44,404 nt of DNA, taken from contig JAAFJN010000040.1 in the NCBI GenBank assembly GCA_013298845.1, forward strand, positions 1 through 44,404, given 5' to 3'. How positions within the stretch are numbered: position 1 is the first letter of the stretch; every line of letters begins with the position of its first letter. Positions 7,162-15,337 of this stretch are shown piece by piece. The stretch is from Chitinophagales bacterium. Lineage in GTDB: Bacteria; Bacteroidota; Bacteroidia; Chitinophagales; Saprospiraceae. The notes under the pieces are model-generated. The model saw only the letters and a program-made list of their open reading frames with translations, did not search any database and was not told the DNA's origin. The position numbers were made by a program, and so were the translations under genes.

Positions 7162-8457
7162 TTACTTTTTGGAAAAATATTCTAATACTAAGTGACTAAA
7201 TGTTTTTACGCCCAGTTTCATGCCGCTTTCATCAATGTAAAAATCGGGCGTGTGGTGCGCCGGGGCTTGTTCAACCGGCGTTCCTTTGGGCATACCGCCG
7301 AGGAAAAAGAAAAAAGAAGGTACTTTTTGGCCAAAACACCCAAAATCTTCGGCACCCGTGCGCGGGTTAATTTCTTTTACGTTGGCGACCCCGGCAGCCC
7401 CTTGCAACACGGGCAAAGCCCAGTTGGTTAAGGCGGGGTTATTGTAGGTAATGGGCGTTTTGTTTTCGATGGATACCTCGGCGCGGCCACCGGCGCTTTC
7501 GGCAATTTTTTCCACGGTGCGCGCAATTTTGGCGTGAATTTCGCGCTGCATGGCCGTATCCAGGGTGCGAATGGTGCCCGTGAGTTCGGCCAGTTCGGGG
7601 ATAATATTGGCGCGAATACCGCTTTCAAATTTGCCCACTGTAATCACCGCCGGATGCGCGGTGAGGTCGGTTTGGCGGCTAACAATGGTTTGTAAACCCT
7701 GGATAATTTGCGCCGAAATCACAATCGGATCAACGCCGGTCCAGGGCGTGGAACCGTGGGTTTGTTTGCCGTGAACGGTAATATAAAACCAATCGGACGA
7801 GGCCATAATTCCCCCGGAGCGATACGTGATATGGCCCACTTCGGTTTCCGAATTGATGTGCAACCCGAACATTGCTTCAATTTTGGGGTTATTCATCACA
7901 CCCTCTTTGATCATCAGGGCGGCACCGCCTTCTTCACCGGCGGGCGGACCTTCTTCGGCGGGTTGAAACACAAATACCACCGTGCCGGCGAGGTCGTTTT
8001 TCAACGCGGCAAGTACCTCCGCCACGCCCATGAGAATGGCCACGTGCGAATCGTGGCCACAGGCGTGCATGACACCCACTTCTTCGCCGTTGTAGGTGGA
8101 CTTGACGGTGGATTTAAACGGGATATTGACGCGTTCTACCACGGGCAGCGCGTCCATGTCGGCGCGTAAACCAATGACGGGGCCGGGTTTGCCCCCGCGC
8201 AAAATACCCACCACCCCGGTGTGCGCTACGCCGGTTTTGACCTCGATTTGGAGGCTGCGCAAATGAGCGGCAATTTTTTCCGCTGTTTTAAATTCGCGGT
8301 TGCCCAGTTCGGGGTGTTCGTGAATATCGCGGCGCCATTGAACCACTTTGGGTTCCACTTTTTCGGTGAGTGCATCCGCCTGTTTTTTTAAAGAAACCTG
8401 CGCCGGAAGCCCCCAAACGAACAAGAGCAAAGCGCACAATGTGGATATTTTTTGCAT
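7162..8457 (-). CDS. Secreted M20 family amidohydrolase/metallopeptidase
   Basis: A 431-residue enzyme with a signal peptide (MQKISTLCALLLFVWGLPAQ). Motifs of the M20D subfamily are present in order: HEHPELGNREF, GLRADMDALPV with the metal-binding Asp, MHACGHDSHVA with metal-binding His/Cys-type ligands, FVFQPAEEGPPAGEEGGA with the catalytic and metal-binding Glu pair, and LHINSE. Near the C-terminus RTGAEDFGCFGQKVPSFFFFLG supplies the last ligand region. The family hydrolyses N-acyl amino acids or similar amides using two metal ions; the signal peptide places it in the periplasm or outside. It is the promoter-proximal gene of a probable two-gene unit with DUF2807. The exact substrate cannot be read from sequence. 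Confidence 0.92.
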   Translation of the reverse strand: MQKISTLCALLLFVWGLPAQVSLKKQADALTEKVEPKVVQWRRDIHEHPELGNREFKTAEKIAAHLRSLQIEVKTGVAHTGVVGILRGGKPGPVIGLRADMDALPVVERVNIPFKSTVKSTYNGEEVGVMHACGHDSHVAILMGVAEVLAALKNDLAGTVVFVFQPAEEGPPAGEEGGAALMIKEGVMNNPKIEAMFGLHINSETEVGHITYRSGGIMASSDWFYITVHGKQTHGSTPWTGVDPIVISAQIIQGLQTIVSRQTDLTAHPAVITVGKFESGIRANIIPELAELTGTIRTLDTAMQREIHAKIARTVEKIAESAGGRAEVSIENKTPITYNNPALTNWALPVLQGAAGVANVKEINPRTGAEDFGCFGQKVPSFFFFLGGMPKGTPVEQAPAHHTPDFYIDESGMKLGVKTFSHLVLEYFSKK

Positions 8458-8631
8458 GATTTAAAACAATTGTTATTAATGATGAAATAATTAGGCCCTT
8501 TTTTGGGCAAAATCACCGTTTCATCCTTACTTACGGGCAAAGAAAGTTATTATTTTTAAGTTTTGGCGATTCTGGAGCATAATTTAAAACAAATTTCGTT
8601 CTTTTGCCCTTTGATAAAGTAAAACAACTGC

Positions 8632-11600
8632 ATGGTATATAACGACCTTCAACACACCCCATCACTGATTGATTTAAAAGGCGCGCCCTTAGCCTGGTTA
8701 CAAGCGCATTCCAATCCATCTAATGTGGCCGATCTTTTTGATTTAAACGACGATGATTTTGCCGTAAAGTGCATCCACGCATTGATGGAGGGAAAACCTT
8801 TTGAAATGCCATTACAGGTCCAACACTTGGAAGCAGGGGAGCGGTTTGCGCACTTTTATTTTGAGTCCCGAAACCTCGAAAAAGTATTTGGTACCAAAAA
8901 TCTCGTGGTGGGTTATCCGATGGTGATGACCCAACTGAACAATGTACCCATTACCGCACCGTTGTTTTTGTGGCAGGTTCAACTGGAACCCCACGCGACC
9001 AATACCGATATTTGGATTGTGCAACGCACCGAAAACCACGTGGTGCAACCCAACTACCCGTTGTTTTACCTGATTGACAGCATAAATAGTTCTGAATTGT
9101 CGCAAAAAGCGCGTTCATTGGCCGAATCAAGGCAGGTGACGGGCCGCAACCTGACCGAAATGGCCGAAGCCGTGCGGTTGTTGCTAAAGGTGCAAGAAGA
9201 GGGGCTGCCGCTGGGCGTACAACCCCTGCCGCAAGGCTCCCAGGGCGAATATTTCCGCTTGTCGGGTACCTTGTGCTGGTCGGCCCTGATGGGTATTTTC
9301 CCGTCGCTGCCCAAAACAACGCGCACCGATAGCCCGGTCGTTATTCCCGATTTGGCGGCGGATGCCGATTGGCACAGCGAATTGAGTTTATTGCCGCTCG
9401 ACCCGTCCCAACGAAAAGTATTGCAGGCCGTACAAAAGGCCGCCATTAATATCGTGGAAGGGGCCAGTGGTAGTGGCAAAACGTACACCATTTCGGCCAT
9501 TATTATCAATGCCCTGATGAGTGGCAAAAAATGCTTAGTGGTTTCGCCCAGCATTAGTGCCTTGCGCCGCGCCCAAAAATACATTGTAGATAAAGGTTTT
9601 GGTGATTTGTCGTTTGTATTGCGCGACCTCACGGGCGATCAACTCATGCTCGCCGATATGCTGCGCGCCGCCGCCGACGCTAAAAACAAACCGGCCAGCG
9701 ATCAGCAATTGATGAATACCGTTATGCAGCAGTGCATTCGGGAGATGGATAAAATGGACGAAGGCTGGCGGTTGTTGCACACCCCCGTTTTTGGTGATTT
9801 AAATTACAGCGAAACCGTGGGGCTGTTTATGCGCGCCAACCGCAAGGAGGCCAAGGATTTATTGCTTACTCAGTTGAATCCTTCTGATTTTGAGTTTTCC
9901 AAAAAAGAATACGACGCCATCGTGGAGGCCATTCAGGAAAGTGAACCGCTGTTTGCCCGCTTTCCCACGCTCGAACACCCGTTGGGCCGTTTGCAGGGAA
10001 AAATTTTCCTCGAACAAAACAGCAGCCAAAGTTTTGAGTGGACCATTCTCACCGTGAATGGCCTTTTGGAAAAAGCCACGGCGCTGCACCATCTATTCAT
10101 TACCCGCACCAATGAATACGCCGAAACCCTCAACGACCGCTACGAACAACATTACCTCGAACTGGCTTCCCTCACTAAAAAAGTGCAGGTGGCCATCACC
10201 GATGGTACCAACCGCTACGGTGCGGAGTTCGCAACCCCCATTTCGGCGTTGGAAAAACTGTACGGCAAACTATCCGACAAGTACAAGGCCATGACCGCCG
10301 ATAAAGAAAAAGTGGGCGTGGCTTTCGAAAATCTGCGGAAAACGTATAATTTGGTCAAGTATTTTGACTTTGATTTCCCTACCCAATACGATGTGCGGGA
10401 TCTTCCGCGGATTGCCGAAATCACCAAAACATTTGATACGGCGCTGGAACAATGGCAACGCAAAATTCCCGGAATTGTACGCGAGGAGGTAAAGCGCCTC
10501 AACGCTCGCACCATTCACCAAGGTATTGATTTCCGCGATTCGGTGAAGGAACTGGAGGCGCACCTCGACTATTTTGTGGAAGATTTTAACCGTTCTGGCT
10601 TGTATTCGGCACCGTTAAAACACGAAATGCTCACGATTCCAAAACGCCAGGAGTTTTTGGAAGAAATGATTGCCCGCCTCGAAGAAACGCAATTCAGTTT
10701 ACGCGATTTTAATGATTTTTACATTTGGCAAAAACACTGGTTGTCGCTGTTGCCCGCCGAACAAAAAGTAGTGCGGGCATTGTGCAAAGTAAAACCCCGC
10801 GACTGGGTAGCGGCTTTTGACAGTTGGTATTTGTACCATTTTTTGCAAAATCGCTATTCGCCCATTTTGTTGTGGGATAAAGATACGATGGAAGCGTACA
10901 GCAAAGGTTTTGTGGAATTGCGCCGCCATTTGCCCGGCCATTTGAGTTACACCTGGCAACAACGCAAAAATGCGGCCCTCAAGTCGCTCAAATCAAAAGA
11001 TTCCAAGGCGTACAAAACGTGGTTTGGAAAAGATAACCGCGCCTTATCGGCCGGTAAAGACATTGCCGAACTCTTTAGTAACCACATTGAGGCATTAACG
11101 GAAACCATTCCGGTGTTGCTGGTTAGCCCACACGTAGCCAACGACGTGGTAAAACACTCCAATATGTTGTTCGACGTGGTGTTGGTGGACGAGGCGCACA
11201 ATATTTCCAAACAACAATGTTATACGTTGTTTGACCAGGCCAAACACCTCGTGGTTTTTGGTGATTCCAAACAAGATATGACGCCGCAGGCCGAGGATGA
11301 CTTCCTCGAATATTGCAAAACCCTCGGGGTCTTGTCGCACACCCTCGATTATCAGCACTCCGATGCACCAGAGGAATGGGTTGACTTCAACCGCGTGGCA
11401 TTTAATACGCCGTTCAAACGTTTGCCTTCCGGTCGTTCCGCCGAGGACATTACCGTGGTGAGCAATGTAGAAGGCCGTTACGACGAAACCACCCAAACCA
11501 ACGAAGCCGAAGCCCGCCAAATCATTGACTGGCTGAATTTGATTGAACAAACCCCGGCAAAAACCTATCCGGTGGTGGGTATTGCCTGCGCGACGATTCA

Positions 11601-12369
11601 ACAACGCGACTTAATTGCCAGCCAACTCTTGCGGGTGCGCCAACGCAAGGCACCCGGTTTCGAAAAAATCCAGCAACTGCAACTCAACGGATTGGGCGTG
11701 TACCAGTTCTCCGAATTGCAGGGTTTACACGTGGATATTTTGTTGTTATCGCTGGTGCACGGCATTACCGATGCCAGCGGAACACTCACCCGCCACCTGC
11801 ATTTCTGGAACTCGCAGGAAGGGATTAACCAATTGCACGTGGCGCTCACCCGCGCCAGCCAAAAAATGTTTATTGCCCACTCCATTCCGCCGGGTTTGCA
11901 CTCGGTATTGGCCGCCGATAAAAACTTTTTGGGGACGTGCATTTTGTCGCATTTGGTAACGTACGCCGAATTAATTCAGCAGGGCGATCCGAAAAAAGCG
12001 CAGGAACAACTCCAAAAAATGCGCGATTTGCTCAATTATCCCGAACACGTGTTTGAACCTACGTTGTTTATGCAGGAAGTAGAACATTTGTTGTTGCCGT
12101 TTTTTGAACCCGGCAGTGTGCAGCGCAATGTTAAGTTGTCGAACAACATGCGCGTGCCCTTTGCCATCAAAACGGAAGGTCAGGTGCTGGTGCCGCTGTT
12201 CGACGGTGTATTGGCCTATACCAACGCACCATCGCACGAGTGGGAGGAAAAAATCCGCCATTATTTTAACAAAAACGACATTAAATACCTCCCGATTTTG
12301 TCGGCCCAATGGTGGAAAAGTCCCCGTCAGGAAGCGCGTCGAATTGCGGCGGGGTTGGTGAGCCAATAA
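8632..12369 (+). CDS. Large superfamily 1 (UPF1-like) helicase/ATPase with degenerate nuclease-like C-terminus
   Basis: A 1245-residue cytoplasmic protein without signal peptide. The N-terminal 240 residues resemble the leading region of DUF4011-type helicases. Walker A is GASGSGKT at 277-284, Walker B/DEAH is VDEAHN at 852-857, a motif III-like FGDSKQDMTPQ follows, and a motif VI-like QLHVALTRASQ lies at about 1067-1077. A long helical insert (about 350-830) separates motifs I and II. The last 110 residues have the layout of a Vsr/DUF559-type nuclease (EEKIRHYFNKNDIKYLPILSAQWW, then a helical end), but I do not see the acidic catalytic set, so it may be inactive. Such helicases occur in DNA repair and antiphage systems; neither role is shown here. 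The gene stands alone, and its stop codon lies inside a 20-bp palindrome arm. Confidence 0.8.
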   Translation: MVYNDLQHTPSLIDLKGAPLAWLQAHSNPSNVADLFDLNDDDFAVKCIHALMEGKPFEMPLQVQHLEAGERFAHFYFESRNLEKVFGTKNLVVGYPMVMTQLNNVPITAPLFLWQVQLEPHATNTDIWIVQRTENHVVQPNYPLFYLIDSINSSELSQKARSLAESRQVTGRNLTEMAEAVRLLLKVQEEGLPLGVQPLPQGSQGEYFRLSGTLCWSALMGIFPSLPKTTRTDSPVVIPDLAADADWHSELSLLPLDPSQRKVLQAVQKAAINIVEGASGSGKTYTISAIIINALMSGKKCLVVSPSISALRRAQKYIVDKGFGDLSFVLRDLTGDQLMLADMLRAAADAKNKPASDQQLMNTVMQQCIREMDKMDEGWRLLHTPVFGDLNYSETVGLFMRANRKEAKDLLLTQLNPSDFEFSKKEYDAIVEAIQESEPLFARFPTLEHPLGRLQGKIFLEQNSSQSFEWTILTVNGLLEKATALHHLFITRTNEYAETLNDRYEQHYLELASLTKKVQVAITDGTNRYGAEFATPISALEKLYGKLSDKYKAMTADKEKVGVAFENLRKTYNLVKYFDFDFPTQYDVRDLPRIAEITKTFDTALEQWQRKIPGIVREEVKRLNARTIHQGIDFRDSVKELEAHLDYFVEDFNRSGLYSAPLKHEMLTIPKRQEFLEEMIARLEETQFSLRDFNDFYIWQKHWLSLLPAEQKVVRALCKVKPRDWVAAFDSWYLYHFLQNRYSPILLWDKDTMEAYSKGFVELRRHLPGHLSYTWQQRKNAALKSLKSKDSKAYKTWFGKDNRALSAGKDIAELFSNHIEALTETIPVLLVSPHVANDVVKHSNMLFDVVLVDEAHNISKQQCYTLFDQAKHLVVFGDSKQDMTPQAEDDFLEYCKTLGVLSHTLDYQHSDAPEEWVDFNRVAFNTPFKRLPSGRSAEDITVVSNVEGRYDETTQTNEAEARQIIDWLNLIEQTPAKTYPVVGIACATIQQRDLIASQLLRVRQRKAPGFEKIQQLQLNGLGVYQFSELQGLHVDILLLSLVHGITDASGTLTRHLHFWNSQEGINQLHVALTRASQKMFIAHSIPPGLHSVLAADKNFLGTCILSHLVTYAELIQQGDPKKAQEQLQKMRDLLNYPEHVFEPTLFMQEVEHLLLPFFEPGSVQRNVKLSNNMRVPFAIKTEGQVLVPLFDGVLAYTNAPSHEWEEKIRHYFNKNDIKYLPILSAQWWKSPRQEARRIAAGLVSQ

Positions 12370-12412
12370 AAATGTGCGTTTCGACTTCGCTCAACGCACA
12401 TTTTTATTGGCT
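12361..12412. terminator. Perfect 20-bp hairpin with loop TCGACTTCGCTC, overlapping the helicase stop codon
   Basis: The arms 12361-12380 and 12393-12412 are perfect reverse complements enclosing the 12-nt loop TCGACTTCGCTC. The left arm begins with the last two sense codons and the TAA of the helicase gene, so the right arm is an inverted copy of coding sequence. The outer stem carries a T-run (ATTTTTATT), so it can serve as a terminator. A small hairpin (GCACATT at 12422-12428, AATGTGC at 12432-12438) follows. Confidence 0.8.
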
Positions 12413-12465
12413 TTGCTTGACGCACATTTTCAATGTGCTCGACGCATACATGACGTATATGTTTA

Positions 12466-12541
12466 TTGATTTTGCAAAATGCACAAAAACGTGCGTTGAG
12501 CGAAGTCGAAACGCACGTTTTTGTGCATTTTGCAAAATCAA
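12466..12541. repeat. Perfect 32-bp hairpin with the same loop (inverted orientation)
   Basis: Arms 12466-12497 and 12510-12541 are perfect reverse complements around GAGCGAAGTCGA, the reverse complement of the loop of the neighbouring hairpin. The innermost stem (GTGCGTT/AACGCAC) is shared with that hairpin, but the outer stem differs. It lies 36 nt before the PruA start, in its probable 5' leader or promoter region. Confidence 0.8.
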
Positions 12542-12576
12542 AACAAGCAATAAACAAATAAAAAATTTAACATAAA

Positions 12577-14133
12577 ATGCCCGACGCAATTTTTACCATT
12601 CCACCACCATACAACGAACCAATTTATAACTACGGTCCGGGATCACCGGAAAAAATCGCGCTGAAAAAGGCGCTTGCCGAGGCCAAAGCCCAACAAAAAG
12701 ACATTCCCATGTACATCGGGGGGGAACACGTGTTTACAGCCGAAAAAGGGACCATGCACCCGCCCCACGAAACGGCACACACGTTGGGACAGTATTCAAA
12801 AGGTTCCGCCGAGCACGTAAACGCCGCCATTCAGGCCGCTTTAAAGGCCAAACCCACCTGGGAAGCCATGGCTTGGGAAGAACGCGCCGCCATTTTTCTG
12901 CGCGCCGCCGACCTGCTCACCGGCCCGTACCGCGCGCGCATGAGCGCCGCAACCATGCTTTGTCAAAGTAAAAATGCCTACCAGGCGGAAATTGACTGCA
13001 TTTGTGAATTGGCCGATTTTTGGCGCTACAACGTGCATTTTATGCAGGAAATTTACAAACAGCAACCCGTGAGTAGCAAAACGGTGTGGAACCGTACCGA
13101 CTGGCGTCCGCTCGAAGGTTTTGTGTTTGCTCTGACACCGTTCAACTTTACGGCCATTGCCGGTAACCTGCCCTCGGCACCGGCGATGTTGGGTAACGTT
13201 GCGGTGTGGAAACCCGCTGAATCGCAAATTTATTCGGCGGCCCTGATTATGGAAATTTTGGAAGAAGCCGGCTTGCCCGCGGGCGTCATTAACCTCATTT
13301 ACGTGGATGGCCCAACGGTGGGTAATATCGTGTTTGAGCACCCCGAATTTGCCGGTTTGCATTTTACGGGTAGCACGGGTGTATTCCAGCATTTGTGGAA
13401 AACCATTGGTGCCAACATTGCCAAATACAAATCGTACCCGCGCATTGTGGGCGAAACGGGCGGCAAAGACTTTGTTTTGGCCCACGCTACCGCCGATCCG
13501 AAAGCCGTCGCTGTGGCCCTCGGACGGGGTGCTTTTGAATACCAGGGCCAAAAATGCTCCGCTGCCTCGCGAGCGTACGTTGCGAAAAGCATTTGGTCCC
13601 AAGTGCAGGAATACCTGCTGGAAGACCTTCGCCACATGAAAATGGGCACCACCGAAGATTTTACCAATTTTATCAACGCCGTTATTGACGAACGCGCTTT
13701 TGATAAAATCAGTAAATACATTGACAGCGCCAAACAATCCGACAAAGTGCAGGTGTTGGCCGGTGGTCATTACGATAAATCCAAGGGTTATTTTATCGAG
13801 CCAACGGTGTTGCTCACCAGCGATCCGAACTATACCACCATGTGTGAGGAGATTTTTGGCCCGGTGTTGACCATTTTTGTGTACGATGACGCTGATTTTG
13901 ACAAAACCCTCGACATTCTCGACCGCACGTCGCCGTATGCGCTCACGGGTGCATTTTTGGCCAAAGACCGCCAGGTTATTCAGTATGTGAACGACCGCCT
14001 GCGCCACAGCGCCGGTAACTACTATATCAACGATTCCATGCTGAACATGTACCGCTGGTTGTCGCCGCGTACCATGAAAGAAAACATGGTGCCACCAACG
14101 GATTTCCGTTATCCGTTTTTGATGGAGGAATAG
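12577..14133 (+). CDS. pruA: L-glutamate gamma-semialdehyde (P5C) dehydrogenase PruA with an in-frame internal deletion
   Basis: A 518-residue aldehyde dehydrogenase of the 1-pyrroline-5-carboxylate dehydrogenase family, which oxidises glutamate semialdehyde to glutamate with NAD+ in proline catabolism. The sequence follows the family closely: GFVFALTPFNFTAIAGNLPSA, GLHFTGSTGVF, VGETGGKDF with the general-base Glu293, and YQGQKCSAASRAY with the catalytic Cys327. Near the end, AGNYYIND (to Asp486) runs straight into SMLNMYRWLSPRTMKE. Family members have about 25 more residues at this junction, including the QPFGGARASGTNDK motif that forms the aldehyde-anchor loop. The protein is shorter than the usual 540-545 residues by just that amount and the frame is intact. 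Identity is confident; activity is doubtful unless the gap is an assembly error. No proline dehydrogenase gene is adjacent. Confidence 0.93.
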   Translation: MPDAIFTIPPPYNEPIYNYGPGSPEKIALKKALAEAKAQQKDIPMYIGGEHVFTAEKGTMHPPHETAHTLGQYSKGSAEHVNAAIQAALKAKPTWEAMAWEERAAIFLRAADLLTGPYRARMSAATMLCQSKNAYQAEIDCICELADFWRYNVHFMQEIYKQQPVSSKTVWNRTDWRPLEGFVFALTPFNFTAIAGNLPSAPAMLGNVAVWKPAESQIYSAALIMEILEEAGLPAGVINLIYVDGPTVGNIVFEHPEFAGLHFTGSTGVFQHLWKTIGANIAKYKSYPRIVGETGGKDFVLAHATADPKAVAVALGRGAFEYQGQKCSAASRAYVAKSIWSQVQEYLLEDLRHMKMGTTEDFTNFINAVIDERAFDKISKYIDSAKQSDKVQVLAGGHYDKSKGYFIEPTVLLTSDPNYTTMCEEIFGPVLTIFVYDDADFDKTLDILDRTSPYALTGAFLAKDRQVIQYVNDRLRHSAGNYYINDSMLNMYRWLSPRTMKENMVPPTDFRYPFLMEE

Positions 14134-14140
14134 TTTTTTA

Positions 14141-14333
14141 GTGATGAGTTAGGAGAGATGAGAGATAAGAGATGAGTGGGTTTGTTTTTATTATTTAAAG
14201 TCTTTAAAATTAAAATATTGAACGTAATGACTTTTTTTAAATCAATAAATAAAGCACGCGCGGTGACATCCTCTAAATCACTCATCTCTCATCACTCCTC
14301 ACTTATCACTCCTCACTCCTCACTTATCACTTT
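14141..14333. repeat. Inverted pair of heptamer arrays (GATGAGA/CTCATCA type) around a 100-nt core
   Basis: The left arm (about 14141-14178) reads as 7-nt units such as GATGAGT, GATGAGA and GATAAGA. The right arm (about 14279-14333) has the complementary type: CTCATCT, CTCATCA, CTCCTCA, CTTATCA. The core between them is 100 nt. The right arm lies inside the predicted signal region of the following lipoprotein, so the array appears to have been captured as coding sequence. Confidence 0.72.
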
Positions 14334-15297
14334 TTTTACTTTCTTTTTGTTCGCTTGCGGTAGCCCTGAAACCCACTACGTTGATACGGCTACCTGCTCT
14401 CCGAATTCGGAACAAGACACGGCGGCCGTGGGCACTACCACTGTTCGCGGTGCTTTATTGGGTACCCGATTTTCCTCCCTGGAAGATTTAAAAAAAGTCA
14501 TTCGAATCGAATACGAAAATGGCGTTGACCCCACCGACAGCACCGCGCCGGTGAGCCGGGTAGTGCGAGTGCGTCATTGCAGCAGCGGCCGCGAGGTGGT
14601 GAGTGTTTTGGAAACGGGTACGAGCCAGGGCGATTTTATCAAAGCGCGGTACAACGGTGCTTTTATGGATAAGTTGTCGATATTGACAGGTTGCCCGTAT
14701 GCCGTGATGAACCGGCGGGACTTAGATAAAATTTATGCACTTTTGCGGTTTAGACCCGAATGGTTTGGGTTAAGTGATGTGGCTTTTTTTGAAATGGCCC
14801 GAACGATGGTTACTCATATCAATACCCCCGATTTGGCTTTTATAAATCCCCGCGACAGTACCGAAAAAGGGTATCTGAATACCTTTAACCACATGACCGC
14901 GCAGGCTTTTATTACGTCCTGCTTTTCGGAAGATTTGGCCGATTTTATTGCCGATGTACACGAACGTTACCGCCAGCCGGAGTTGATTTCCGGGAAGTTC
15001 ACAGCGGCGCAATTGGCCGATTTAAACGAAGGCCCCGTGGATAATTACGTGGATATTATTAACAATGAATGGGGACAGGAATTAGGCAAACAACTCCAAC
15101 AAAAATACCACATCTGCCAAAACACCCACTGGACGCCCCAACTACTCGCTGTTTACCTGAATGATCTGCAAGCCTATTTCAGTTGGGCTTTGCAAATTGG
15201 GTTTGTCCCTTTTACTCCTGAAGATCCAAAGGTTGTTCGGTTTGCCCAAAAAATAAATACGGTGATAAATGGCCGTCTTAGTTTTGACCAAAAATAA
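14227..15297 (+). CDS. Hypothetical lipoprotein whose signal region is encoded by a heptamer array
   Basis: A 356-residue protein from the ATG at 14227; the frame also allows an ATG at 14176. A hydrophobic stretch ending FFTFFLFAC with a Cys after Ala is a plausible lipobox, so an envelope lipoprotein is predicted. The 20 or so residues before it (SLISHHSSLITPHSSLIT) are the translation of the CTCATCA-type heptamer array, which lengthens the n-region well beyond normal. The mature part has two cysteine-containing segments (VRVRHCSSGREV, TGCPYAVMNRRD) and a helical C-terminus. I recognise no domain. It is convergent with the pentapeptide-repeat gene, and a shared hairpin lies between them. The start is uncertain because the array may have displaced an older one. 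Confidence 0.68.
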   Translation: MTFFKSINKARAVTSSKSLISHHSSLITPHSSLITFFTFFLFACGSPETHYVDTATCSPNSEQDTAAVGTTTVRGALLGTRFSSLEDLKKVIRIEYENGVDPTDSTAPVSRVVRVRHCSSGREVVSVLETGTSQGDFIKARYNGAFMDKLSILTGCPYAVMNRRDLDKIYALLRFRPEWFGLSDVAFFEMARTMVTHINTPDLAFINPRDSTEKGYLNTFNHMTAQAFITSCFSEDLADFIADVHERYRQPELISGKFTAAQLADLNEGPVDNYVDIINNEWGQELGKQLQQKYHICQNTHWTPQLLAVYLNDLQAYFSWALQIGFVPFTPEDPKVVRFAQKINTVINGRLSFDQK

Positions 15298-15337
15298 CCA
15301 ACACCGGTAAGAGCGGTGCCGCAAATCGGTTATTTTT
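15290..15337. terminator. Bidirectional terminator between convergent genes
   Basis: AAAAATAACC (15290-15299) pairs with GGTTATTTTT (15328-15337), and CACCG (15302-15306) pairs with CGGTG (15314-15318) inside it. The A/T-rich ends give a U-run in either direction. It overlaps the last codons of both flanking genes. Confidence 0.65.

Noticed and set aside
12841-14007. 388-codon minus-strand frame
   Set aside because: Antisense shadow of pruA.
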